The notes beneath the pieces were generated by a model. It was given only the letters and a program-made list of their open reading frames with translations, was not told the origin of the DNA and made no database searches. From positions 193,969-257,968 of the forward strand of contig CAZGNZ010000001.1 of assembly GCA_964527215.1 (NCBI GenBank): a stretch of DNA of 64,000 nt. Direction: 5' to 3'. The position numbers and the translations under genes are program-made. Origin of the DNA: CAZGNZ01 sp964527215 (lineage in GTDB: Bacteria > Fidelibacterota > Marinisomatia > SCGC-AAA003-L08 > JACNLC01). Shown here one piece after another: positions 18,713 to 26,300 of this stretch (position 1 is its first letter; the number at the start of each line of letters is the position of its first letter).

Positions 18713-20434
18713 TTAGTCGATGGTTACCTGGAAAGTAACGTACGTCGAACCGCCAGCGCCCAGAGAAGGAATCGTGAACTGAGCGGTATTATTGGAGAAC
18801 GTACCGCTGTCACCGTCGGCAGCATCGGTTTTGGCAACCCCTGCCAGTGACAGAGAACCGGCAACGTAAGTGGTGTTGGCCGGAATCGGATCGGTGATTA
18901 CAACCTGAGTGGCCTGACCGGTTCCGATGTTCATGATATCTACCTGATAAGTCAGGACCGTTCCCGGAGGCTGGGGACCTTCCGGAGTCACGGATTTGAC
19001 CAGGGACAATGAAGGTGCGGTCACGGTCACAACCATTTCACCGGAATCACTGACAGCAGGATTACCGACGGAAGTTGCGGTGACAGAAATGACTTCTTCC
19101 GTGCCGTCGTTCGTACCGGCAGGAACGGTTGTCAGCGCGATAATGCACACCGTTTCATCGGCTGCAAGGGACCCCAGATCAATGATACCGTCATTGTTGG
19201 TGTCGGTTAACAAGATGTCATCCGGATCAATGGTACCGTTGCCGTTGAAATCCCAGTAGAAAGTCCACAGCCAGAAATTGCTGACATACGAAATGTTAAA
19301 TATATCGTCGCCGTTACCGTCATTGGTGAAACAGAGACTGTATGTCACTTCATCACCCGGATCAGCGAATGCCAGATCATCATCGCCTGCGGTCACGCCG
19401 TAAACCTGTCCCACAACCATTGGTCCGCCGGTAATTTCTTCCGGAGGAAGCGGTGAACCTTCAGGATTTTCAGTTTCAACCGTGACATCAACCGGAATGG
19501 TTGTGCCTTCGGGCACGCCGTCATTCACAACTACCTGATAGAAAACACAGTATTCTTCCTGAGGTGCGATATCACCGAGAAAGAAAGTCGCAGAGTTGGC
19601 ATTGGTGACATTGAAGTCGCCTGCAAATTCAACCGGATATTCCACACCGTCGTCAGCATCCGTCAGAGGATTGGAATTGGGATAGTCATTGCTGGTGTAG
19701 AAAGCCATGGTTTCAGGTGCATAGGTTGTATTGTCCGGAATGAATCCGATCAGTGAAGTATTGAAGCCAATCGCTGAACCGGTATTTTCCGTACATACCG
19801 AAATAGTGACGGTACCGCCGGGAAGCGGATTTTCATCATCCAGCGTGATTTCAGTTTCCATTACCGCTGTTGAGACGGTCGTGGTCAGGTTTGAGCTGTC
19901 GGATACCTGATCATCAAACTGGGAAACAGCCGTTACCGCAGTCTGAATCACGGTGCCGTTGTCAGCTCCGCCGTCGGTGGTATCTGTGATTTTGATGATG
20001 ATGTCCAGTGACTCATCCGCGGCAAGGAGGCCGGTATCCGTGATAATGGCATCGTTGCCGTCGATAATACCGTTGCCGTTTTCATCCAGATAGATTTCCA
20101 CATCAAATTCGCCTGCACCCGTAATCTGCGAGATTTGACTCAGATCGAATACATCATCTCCGTTACCGGTATTCACCACATCCATGGGATACAGTTTAAC
20201 ACCGCCGGCTGCGATGTTTGAGGATGTCTGGTCCGGAATGAGATCCACACCGGCAACCTGACTGACGATTGTGGTGACAACATTGGAAGTTACCTGCGCC
20301 AGGGAGTTTCCGTTGGCGTCTTTATAGTTGCCGTAAGCAACGTTGGTGATGCTGGTACCGGCAGGCGTACCGGCTGCAAAGACCAAACTCATGGCCAGTG
20401 CTGTGACGATTAATATAATTGAATTTCTTTTCAT
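18713..20434 (-). CDS. Secreted DUF11 protein with calcium-type loops, 573 aa (copy 2)
   Basis: Signal peptide MKRNSIILIVTALAMSLVFA, then AGTPAGTSITNVAYGNYKDANGN and 'VTTIVSQVAGVDLIPDQTSSN'. It belongs to the same type as the 574-aa protein of copy 1 (no TPCG/TGNC cysteines). It is built of Ig-like/DUF11 units; the Asp/Asn loops 'LDENGNGIIDGND' and 'WDFNGNGTIDPDD...TNNDGIIDLG' suggest calcium binding. The last repeat begins 'LSLVKSVTPEGPQPPGTVLTYQVD' and the chain ends on VTFQVTID. GGAG and AAGGAA lie just upstream of the ATG, and the gene starts 13 nt after the preceding stop. It is exported; I infer a bulk structural subunit of a surface layer or fibre. No enzymatic motif is seen. Confidence 0.9.
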   Translation of the reverse strand: MKRNSIILIVTALAMSLVFAAGTPAGTSITNVAYGNYKDANGNSLAQVTSNVVTTIVSQVAGVDLIPDQTSSNIAAGGVKLYPMDVVNTGNGDDVFDLSQISQITGAGEFDVEIYLDENGNGIIDGNDAIITDTGLLAADESLDIIIKITDTTDGGADNGTVIQTAVTAVSQFDDQVSDSSNLTTTVSTAVMETEITLDDENPLPGGTVTISVCTENTGSAIGFNTSLIGFIPDNTTYAPETMAFYTSNDYPNSNPLTDADDGVEYPVEFAGDFNVTNANSATFFLGDIAPQEEYCVFYQVVVNDGVPEGTTIPVDVTVETENPEGSPLPPEEITGGPMVVGQVYGVTAGDDDLAFADPGDEVTYSLCFTNDGNGDDIFNISYVSNFWLWTFYWDFNGNGTIDPDDILLTDTNNDGIIDLGSLAADETVCIIALTTVPAGTNDGTEEVISVTATSVGNPAVSDSGEMVVTVTAPSLSLVKSVTPEGPQPPGTVLTYQVDIMNIGTGQATQVVITDPIPANTTYVAGSLSLAGVAKTDAADGDSGTFSNNTAQFTIPSLGAGGSTYVTFQVTID

Positions 20435-20447
20435 TGCTCCAGTTTCC

Positions 20448-22175
20448 TTAGTTAATGACTACTTGAAAGGTTATGTATGTTGACCCGCCGGGGCCCATTG
20501 TCGGGATTTGAAACTCCACCTGATTGCTGGAAAAAGTTCCGCTGTCTCCGTCGGCGGCATCTGTTTTGGCAACCCCGGCTACAGTCATACTGCCCGATAT
20601 GTAAGTGGTGTGGGCAGGAACTGCGTCCGTAATGACCACGTCGGTTGCCTGACCTGTACCGGCATTCAGAACATCTACTCTGTATGTCAGCACAGTTCCG
20701 GGAGGCTGTTCTCCTTCCGGTGTCACGGATTTGTTAAGACTCAGAATTGGGGCCGTTACGGTGGTCGTAATGGTACCCGAGTCTGAAACAGTGTCGTCAA
20801 AAACGGATGTTGCCGTTACCGTCATCACATCCACCGTCCCGTCATTGGTGCCGGCCGGGATGGCACTGGTGCCGATAATGCAGACCGTTTCGTCCTGATC
20901 CAGAGTACCCAGATCGATAACACCGTCGGAATTGGTGTCTGTCAGCTCGGTATCGTCCGGATCGATGTTTCCGTTTCCGTTTGAATCAAAATAGAAAGTC
21001 CAGGACCAGAAGTTGCTGACATATGAAATGTTGAATACGTCTTCACCGTTTCCTGTGTTGGTGAAACAGATACTGTACGTCACTTCATCACCAGGATCAG
21101 CGACTGCGGTATCATCATCACCCGCTTCGACTCCGGCGAACTGATCAACAATGGAAGGATCACCATGATAGGTACCCGGTGGGTAGGGTGTCCCCTCGCC
21201 GTTTTCAAATGTCACATCTACTTCCGGCTGGATGGTGGTTCCGGCAGGTGTGCCGTCAACAACCACAACCTGATAGAAAACACAGCCTTCATCCATCGGA
21301 GCGGCATCTCCCCAAACAACTGTGACCAGATCCGCATTGGTAACATTGAAATCACCTTCTGTGGCCGGGGGGTATTCCACCCCGTCATCTGCATCAGTCA
21401 GAGGATTGGCATTGGCAAACTCATCCGTCGGATAGTAACCGAGAGTACCCGGTACATATGTTGTATTTTCCGGGATTTCTCCGATGAAGGTGAGGTCGTA
21501 GGAGGTTGCAGACCCCGTGTTTTCAAAGCAGACTGAATATGTGATTGTCTCACCCGGCAGCGGACTGACGTCACTTGGCGTGACGGTGACATCCAGCACT
21601 GAAGCGGCCACGGTGTGATCCGTATCTGCCGTGTCAGTTACCGTGTCATCAAACTCTGATACGGCCGTGATCACCGAAGCGACATTGGCACCGTCAGGTG
21701 CTCCGCCGTTCGTGATATCCGTGATCAGGTATATCAGATCAAGCTCTTCATCAGCCGCCATCTCGGGGGTGATGGCAATCGGGGCGTCCAATCCGTCAAT
21801 AACACCGTTTCCATTTATATCGTGATACAGTTCCACTGTAAAGGAAGCATCACCGGTAATGGTGGTGTTCACGGAAAGGGTGAACTGGTCGTTGCAGTTT
21901 CCAGTGTTTGTCAATGTCAGGGATGACAAATGAGTTGACTGGGTCGGGATGGTGTTTGACAGCAATGCAGGATGCAGGTCAACACCGGCGACCTGACTGA
22001 CCGTCGTAGTAACCGTGTTGGATGTAACCTGGGCCAGGGAATTGCCGTTGGCATCCTTGTAATCCCCATAGGCTACATTTGTGATGGTTGTTCCGCAGGG
22101 GGTCCCGGCACCGAATGCCGTCGACCACAGCAGAACTGTCATCAATATTCCAGTATTAAAGCGTAGTAGCTTCAC
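20448..22175 (-). CDS. Secreted DUF11 protein with calcium-type loops, 575 aa (copy 2)
   Basis: The frame is open to 22283, but the GTG at 22175 is chosen. AAAGGAGACAGTT precedes it, a signal peptide (VKLLRFNTGILMTVLLWSTA) follows, and the length equals that of the copy-1 paralogue at 3565-5292. Mature start AGTPCGTTITNVAYGDYKDANGN, then 'GVDLHPALLSNTIPTQ' and 'NTGNCNDQFTLSV', the Cys-containing type. Calcium-type loops: 'HDINGNGVIDGLD', 'FDSNGNGNIDPDD...TNSDGVIDLG'. The terminal strand is ITFQVVIN. The gene follows a 117-nt leader with two hairpins, while the downstream 573-aa gene begins only 13 nt after its stop, so the 575/573 pair is probably translated as a unit separate from the genes in front. 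Confidence 0.9.
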   Translation of the reverse strand: MKLLRFNTGILMTVLLWSTAFGAGTPCGTTITNVAYGDYKDANGNSLAQVTSNTVTTTVSQVAGVDLHPALLSNTIPTQSTHLSSLTLTNTGNCNDQFTLSVNTTITGDASFTVELYHDINGNGVIDGLDAPIAITPEMAADEELDLIYLITDITNGGAPDGANVASVITAVSEFDDTVTDTADTDHTVAASVLDVTVTPSDVSPLPGETITYSVCFENTGSATSYDLTFIGEIPENTTYVPGTLGYYPTDEFANANPLTDADDGVEYPPATEGDFNVTNADLVTVVWGDAAPMDEGCVFYQVVVVDGTPAGTTIQPEVDVTFENGEGTPYPPGTYHGDPSIVDQFAGVEAGDDDTAVADPGDEVTYSICFTNTGNGEDVFNISYVSNFWSWTFYFDSNGNGNIDPDDTELTDTNSDGVIDLGTLDQDETVCIIGTSAIPAGTNDGTVDVMTVTATSVFDDTVSDSGTITTTVTAPILSLNKSVTPEGEQPPGTVLTYRVDVLNAGTGQATDVVITDAVPAHTTYISGSMTVAGVAKTDAADGDSGTFSSNQVEFQIPTMGPGGSTYITFQVVIN

Positions 22176-22207
22176 AACTGTCTCCTTTCTTCTATCTTCT
22201 TGGTTTT

Positions 22208-22247
22208 TCGCATCTAATTGCGAGTGCCCGCAGTGTTTACGGCGGAC
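22208..22247 (-). promoter_or_regulatory. Paired hairpins in the leader of the 575-aa gene (copy 2)
   Basis: Two stems in the 117-nt gap after the 154-aa gene: GTCCGC/GCGGGC (6 bp with one G-U, 10-nt loop, 22226-22247) and TCGCA/TGCGA (5 bp, 6-nt loop, 22208-22223). They are weaker than the copy-1 pair but at the same place in the operon. No T-run follows. Confidence 0.5.
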
Positions 22248-22292
22248 ATTGGTTTTTCTGAAGTTTTGTATTTTGGTTAACATTGATATTCT

Positions 22293-22757
22293 CTATTTAA
22301 TGACTGCCAGAAATGTGTACTCACGTGATTCTCCCGGTTCCAGATCGGACAGAATCTGCCAGCGAATATGCGTGACGTCCTTTGCCTCTGCCGGTATTTC
22401 GACGGGATTTCCGTTCTCATCAAGCTTGATTTTTGTTGGTGGCCATTCCTGAAATCTGCTGCCGTCGATACTGAAAGTGACGTCAGCATCATCAAAGGAG
22501 GCGGTTTCGGCGATGTACGCCACACCTTCCGGCAGAGGATCCACCACAGCCGCTTCAGTCATCAGCGCATCACCGATATTGGCTGCAGAAATCGTGTAGC
22601 GCAGTGTGTCCCCAGGTGAAAATGTGAGTTCGCCGCTTTCCTGCTCCTGCGGCGTTTTGCTGAGTTTTTCAGGGGTTATCTGAATGGATAATTCCGGCTG
22701 CGCAAGCAGCAGGCCCATGCAGACTGTCAGCAGTATTGGGAATTGAATTGTTTTCAC
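22293..22757 (-). CDS. Small secreted single-DUF11 protein, 154 aa (copy 2)
   Basis: Upstream in-frame ATGs exist at 22784 (overlapping the previous stop as ATGA) and 22769. I choose the GTG at 22757 because GGAG lies 6 nt before it, the signal peptide VKTIQFPILLTVCMGLLLAQ starts there, and the product is then 154 aa like its copy-1 paralogue. It is a single DUF11-type domain: 'LSIQITPEKLSKTPQEQ', 'ELTFSPGDTLRYTISAANIGD', 'VVDPLPEGVAYI', 'FQEWPPTKIKLDENGNPVEI', and the end 'GESREYTFLAVIK'. It lies between the large Asp-rich DUF11 protein and the 575/573 pair, the same relative place as in copy 1. It is an exported protein with no catalytic motif; a minor subunit or adaptor role is inference. 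Confidence 0.85.
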   Translation of the reverse strand: MKTIQFPILLTVCMGLLLAQPELSIQITPEKLSKTPQEQESGELTFSPGDTLRYTISAANIGDALMTEAAVVDPLPEGVAYIAETASFDDADVTFSIDGSRFQEWPPTKIKLDENGNPVEIPAEAKDVTHIRWQILSDLEPGESREYTFLAVIK

Positions 22758-22780
22758 TGGTTGCTCCATTGTAGGTATTG

Positions 22781-25336
22781 TCATTGAATAATAACTTTAA
22801 ATTCAACTGTTTGTGATTCACCATCCAGTAACGGTACTGTCCGCATGAACTGCAGATGCGTGATGTTTTCGTTTTCATTGCCTGAGTATGTAAAACCGCC
22901 GTCGGCGCTGTAGGTGACGGTCATGTATTCACCGGCCGAGGATCCGGGCAGATAATGGGTGTTTTCCGGAATGCTTTCATGGATGAGAACCAGGCTGGCA
23001 TAGTCATCGCCGATATTGCTGTAATGGATGGTATAATTAAGGGTATCTCCCGGCACCGCAAGCTCATGATCCACTTCCTTGATCAGGGTCAGAAGGGGAC
23101 CGAGCACCTGCACCGGTGCCGTTGATCCCGTAGTAACCGGATCGAAATTGTCTCCGTCTGCCTGTGCCGAATTGGTGTAGGTTCCGCGATCCAGACCGAC
23201 ATTCACGTTGAATGACAAATAGCCGGGATCGGGTGCGCTGCTGCTGAGATTCCAGCTGCCCGACCATGTCAGAACATTATCCGATATTGTCGGATCATCA
23301 CTGGTCAGACCTGATGAGGTCCCGGGAACATAGGAGAATTGTACCGGCAGGATGTCCGCGATTTCCGTGACATTGGCTGTTCCGGTGCCAATATTTTGAA
23401 CCGCAATGGTGTATGCCATTACGGAACCGGAACTGATGGAGTCCGCTGCCGCCGTCTTTTGTATATAAATCTGCGGATCAGATGATATCAGGGTTTCTAC
23501 CGGATCACTGATGAGGAATTCTGAATCCGATTCAAGGAAGGCAGTGTTGATGATGACCGAACTGTCCGGCAGACCGTCGGCAGTTTCCACCGTCAGAGTA
23601 ACAGTGCCCGGAGTATCGGGAGCTACCTCACCCAGCAGCCAGGTGACGGTGTGAAGCCCGATGTCGTAAAAGCCGTTATCGCTGGCGCTGACAAAGCTGA
23701 CATCGTTTGAGAGTGTATCCGTGACAACGACATTCTGCGCCCGGTCGGATCCCTCGTTGGAAAACTGCAGTGCATACTCGATGGAAGCCCCCGGTTCACT
23801 GAGCGCCGGTCCCGATTTATTGATGAACATTGATGCCGCGGAGGATATCTCGGTTTCAGCAGACCCTTCGCCTGCAGCCCCCTCGAAGGATATCAGCTCG
23901 ACTTCGTTTTGGATGACTGTTCCGTCCGGAATAACCGCGTCGGTCTGAACGGTTAGAACCAGCTGAACTGTTTCTCCGGCCTCTATGGAGCTGATCGTCC
24001 AGGTGACCTCATGACTGCCGCTGCTGTAGGATCCATTGTCCGATGCGCTGACAAACTGCAGATAATCAGACAGTTCATCAGTCACGACGATACCGGTGCC
24101 AACTGCGCTTCCGAAGTTGGTGATGGTAACCGCATAGGTAATTTCTTCACCGGCATCTGCACTGGGCGGGGCACTTTTCGCAACCCAAAATGCGGGCATG
24201 GCATTGATGGACGTGGTGGTGTAGTCGGAGTCAGTGACATCCTCACTGCAGGTGATTTCCGCAGTATTGGTGATCAGTGTTCCATCCGAAACAAACGGGG
24301 AAATGCCCACTGTCAGGGTCAGGGTGTCGATTTCTCCAGGCTGCAGCGTACCGACAGACCAGGAAATCTCCTCCGACCAGACATCGTAACTTCCATTGTG
24401 GGATGCTGAGATGAAATAGGTTTCAAACGGCAGGTGATCTGTTACAACCACATTTGTGGCCGCGTCGTTTCCGATATTCGAAATCACCAGCTGATAATCC
24501 AGATGGCAGATGTCGCCGTTCCAGTCGTCGTCGTCATCATCGTCATCATCGTCGTCATCGTCGTCACCCCAGCCGCCGTCATCTCCGCCATAATCCGGGT
24601 CCCAGTCATCAAGATCACCCAGATAGCAGTCGCAGTCGCTGTAGGGGATGTCATCATCATCGTCATCGTCGTCATCCCCGCCTTCATCGTCGTCATCATC
24701 ATCCCCGCCTTCATCATCGTCATCGTCGTCGTCACCCCATCCGTCGTCATTGTCCCCGCCTTCGAAATCAAAATCATCTGATCCGCCGCTGCAGACATTG
24801 AGAAACAACTCTGAAAGTTTGTCTATCACCAGCACCGGATCAGATTCCACTGTGGTAAGGCAGGTCGCGGATTCGCTGAGTCCGCTGTCTCCGACTGCCA
24901 GAATTTCATTGCTCAGTTCCGTATTGTTCTGCAGCGGGGATGCAACCTGGGTCACAATCGTTAGAGTATCTGAGGAAAGAGGAAGCAGTTCATTGAAATT
25001 CCAACTGACTGAATGGGTTTGAGAATCATAACTGCCGCCGGTGGAATTGATGTAAGTCACATCAAGCGGCAGCAGGTCAGACATCAGCACGCCGGCAGCG
25101 GACTCATCGCACGGATTTGTGAGTGTCACCGTGTAATTCAGGTATTCTCCGGCTTCCACGGATTCCGGAGCGGTCACAGCGAGTGAAACGTGACAGTCAG
25201 GATTCTCGGAAAACAGGAATTTGACAGACAATAGCAGCACCGCTGCCGCAATAAACAGGCGGATGGCCGAGCGCTTTGAGGCGTTCGAGCCGTCGAATGA
25301 AAACGGGGAATCAGTTTGCGGTTTCAAGTGGTGCAT
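22781..25336 (-). CDS. Large secreted DUF11 protein with Asp-rich insert, 851 aa (copy 2)
   Basis: The ATG at 25459 would overlap the preceding gene by 107 nt, so the ATG at 25336 (16 nt after that gene's stop) is chosen; an unusually long n-region then precedes the hydrophobic stretch 'LFIAAAVLLLSVKFLF'. About seven DUF11 repeats follow ('VEAGEYLNYTVTLTNPCDESA', 'ADAGEEITYAVTITNFGSAVG', 'SEPGASIEYALQFSNEGSD' and others). Repeat 2 is split by an extremely acidic insert (about residues 185-277). The last two repeats ('IYIQKTAAADSISSGSVMAYTI', 'LTLIKEVDHELAVPGDTLNYTIHY') match the end of the copy-1 protein, and the chain ends on VEFKVIIQ. Exported; a calcium-responsive surface protein is inferred. 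Confidence 0.85.
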   Translation of the reverse strand: MHHLKPQTDSPFSFDGSNASKRSAIRLFIAAAVLLLSVKFLFSENPDCHVSLAVTAPESVEAGEYLNYTVTLTNPCDESAAGVLMSDLLPLDVTYINSTGGSYDSQTHSVSWNFNELLPLSSDTLTIVTQVASPLQNNTELSNEILAVGDSGLSESATCLTTVESDPVLVIDKLSELFLNVCSGGSDDFDFEGGDNDDGWGDDDDDDDEGGDDDDDDEGGDDDDDDDDDIPYSDCDCYLGDLDDWDPDYGGDDGGWGDDDDDDDDDDDDDDWNGDICHLDYQLVISNIGNDAATNVVVTDHLPFETYFISASHNGSYDVWSEEISWSVGTLQPGEIDTLTLTVGISPFVSDGTLITNTAEITCSEDVTDSDYTTTSINAMPAFWVAKSAPPSADAGEEITYAVTITNFGSAVGTGIVVTDELSDYLQFVSASDNGSYSSGSHEVTWTISSIEAGETVQLVLTVQTDAVIPDGTVIQNEVELISFEGAAGEGSAETEISSAASMFINKSGPALSEPGASIEYALQFSNEGSDRAQNVVVTDTLSNDVSFVSASDNGFYDIGLHTVTWLLGEVAPDTPGTVTLTVETADGLPDSSVIINTAFLESDSEFLISDPVETLISSDPQIYIQKTAAADSISSGSVMAYTIAVQNIGTGTANVTEIADILPVQFSYVPGTSSGLTSDDPTISDNVLTWSGSWNLSSSAPDPGYLSFNVNVGLDRGTYTNSAQADGDNFDPVTTGSTAPVQVLGPLLTLIKEVDHELAVPGDTLNYTIHYSNIGDDYASLVLIHESIPENTHYLPGSSAGEYMTVTYSADGGFTYSGNENENITHLQFMRTVPLLDGESQTVEFKVIIQ
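24507..24783 (-). repeat. GAC/GAT codon repeat encoding poly-aspartate blocks
   Basis: Within the 851-aa gene, GAC/GAT codons form blocks of 6-14 consecutive Asp separated by EGG or GG (for example GWGDDDDDDDEGG) and a short Cys-containing linker (SDCDCYLGD). The tract interrupts one DUF11 domain between its first strand ('VIDKLSELF') and second strand ('HLDYQLVISNIGND'). The near-trinucleotide DNA repeat could slip and vary in length. Confidence 0.85.
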
Positions 25337-25352
25337 TCTGTCTGTGAATTCG

Positions 25353-25718
25353 TCAGCCGGCAAGACTTTTTGTGGATTGAGATTTGTTGATTGCAGCAAG
25401 TTCTTCCAGGCGATACGGAATTGTCGCAGTGTTGAAATCACCAGAACGAATGGTTTCAATCACATCAAGCAATTCATCATTTGCCATAAGCACCAGCTGT
25501 AACTTTCGATGAAACTTGTTGATGTATTTCACGAGGGCAAAATCACGCAGCGTTGAAACCATCAGGAGTACGGTATGAACAGATCGTGATTCAAGAATCT
25601 GGATCGCTTTTTCCAAATTGTCAGCCTCATAAACGGTGTCCGCCAGTGACATCGCCATCATTCCGTCCAGAATGCTGCTGCTGGCAAAACGACTGTGAGA
25701 AACAATTAAAACACCCAT
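25353..25718 (-). CDS. Degenerate receiver-like protein, 121 aa, first gene of copy 2
   Basis: The sequence has the alternating beta/alpha pattern of a response-regulator receiver: 'VLIVSHS', a helix, 'AIQILESRSVHTVLLMVST', 'LQLVLMAND', 'TATIPYRLEEL'. The acidic pair is replaced by His-Ser (residues 8-9) and the phospho-acceptor Asp position by Met53. It therefore cannot be phosphorylated in the usual way and may act as a protein-protein module. GGAG lies 5 nt before the ATG. A sigma-54-type promoter lies about 40-55 nt upstream, making this the first gene of the operon; no signal peptide, so cytoplasmic. The link to surface-protein expression is by position only. Confidence 0.72.
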   Translation of the reverse strand: MGVLIVSHSRFASSSILDGMMAMSLADTVYEADNLEKAIQILESRSVHTVLLMVSTLRDFALVKYINKFHRKLQLVLMANDELLDVIETIRSGDFNTATIPYRLEELAAINKSQSTKSLAG

Positions 25719-25758
25719 ATAAACTCCATTTACTTCCTTTCTTAATGCCTATTATTTA

Positions 25759-25774
25759 TGCAACTATCTTGCCG
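25759..25774 (-). promoter_or_regulatory. Sigma-54-type promoter of operon copy 2
   Basis: The minus strand reads CGGCAAGATAGTTGCA, with GG and GC separated by exactly 10 nt and a TTGCA -12 box. Transcription would start near 25748, giving a leader of about 30 nt to the ATG at 25718. A sigma-54 activator gene lies just upstream, which supports the call. Confidence 0.55.
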
Positions 25775-25857
25775 TATTACATATGTATTATTTTTACAGT
25801 ATGATATAACCAGTCGAAGATGTTTTTTTGCCTTTGCAGAATGTGTGGAATATCTGC

Positions 25858-25982
25858 TTTCGGATAGGATTTTCTGACCGAAGGCTTGATGAATGTTTTA
25901 TTATACTGTTAATATGTAACTTATGGTGGTATTGCCAGATTATCCGTTTATGGATAAAATATCGGATTCGGATAGTCCGAAT
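25858..25982. promoter_or_regulatory. Possible activator-binding region upstream of the sigma-54 promoter
   Basis: A perfect 7-bp inverted repeat ATTCGGA-TAG-TCCGAAT (25966-25982) lies about 220 nt upstream of the predicted start site. TTCGGATAG occurs exactly at 25859-25867 and again at 25967-25975. A second inverted repeat TTATCC/GGATAA with a 6-nt spacer lies just before it (25940-25957). Similar 'TATCGGATAA' lies upstream of the kinase gene near 29309. The rest of the 25719-26300 gap shows no gene. Confidence 0.4.
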
Positions 25983-26300
25983 TGCGGGATTTCACTGAGT
26001 GTAATCGCATTAACGAATCCACATCCTGGTGACGCGGTAATGGGGCAGGGCTGTGGCCAGTGTTAACAGCGTTAAAAAAAATGCGGTAGGCTGCGAAAAA
26101 CGCGGATTTGAAGCAATGCAATCCACAATCGGTGCGGATCGCCAGAGTTCATTCCATTTTTACACAGGTTTTGATTTGGGGTTGCTGCCGAATGTATCGG
26201 GAAATACCAAAGCAGGTGGTTTGGAGGATGATTCAAACCGGTGGTTCACATGGCGGTTGGAACGCCGGAAATAAAAGTAAATAAGATGTACAGGTCTTAA

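Noticed and set aside
24434..24801. Plus-strand frames rich in Val/Ile, Ser or Arg/His over the poly-Asp tract
   Set aside because: They are translations of the GAC/GAT repeat in other frames; low complexity only.
26053..26274. A 73-codon plus-strand frame upstream of the regulator's stop
   Set aside because: No ribosome site, no recognisable feature, and the region looks non-coding.
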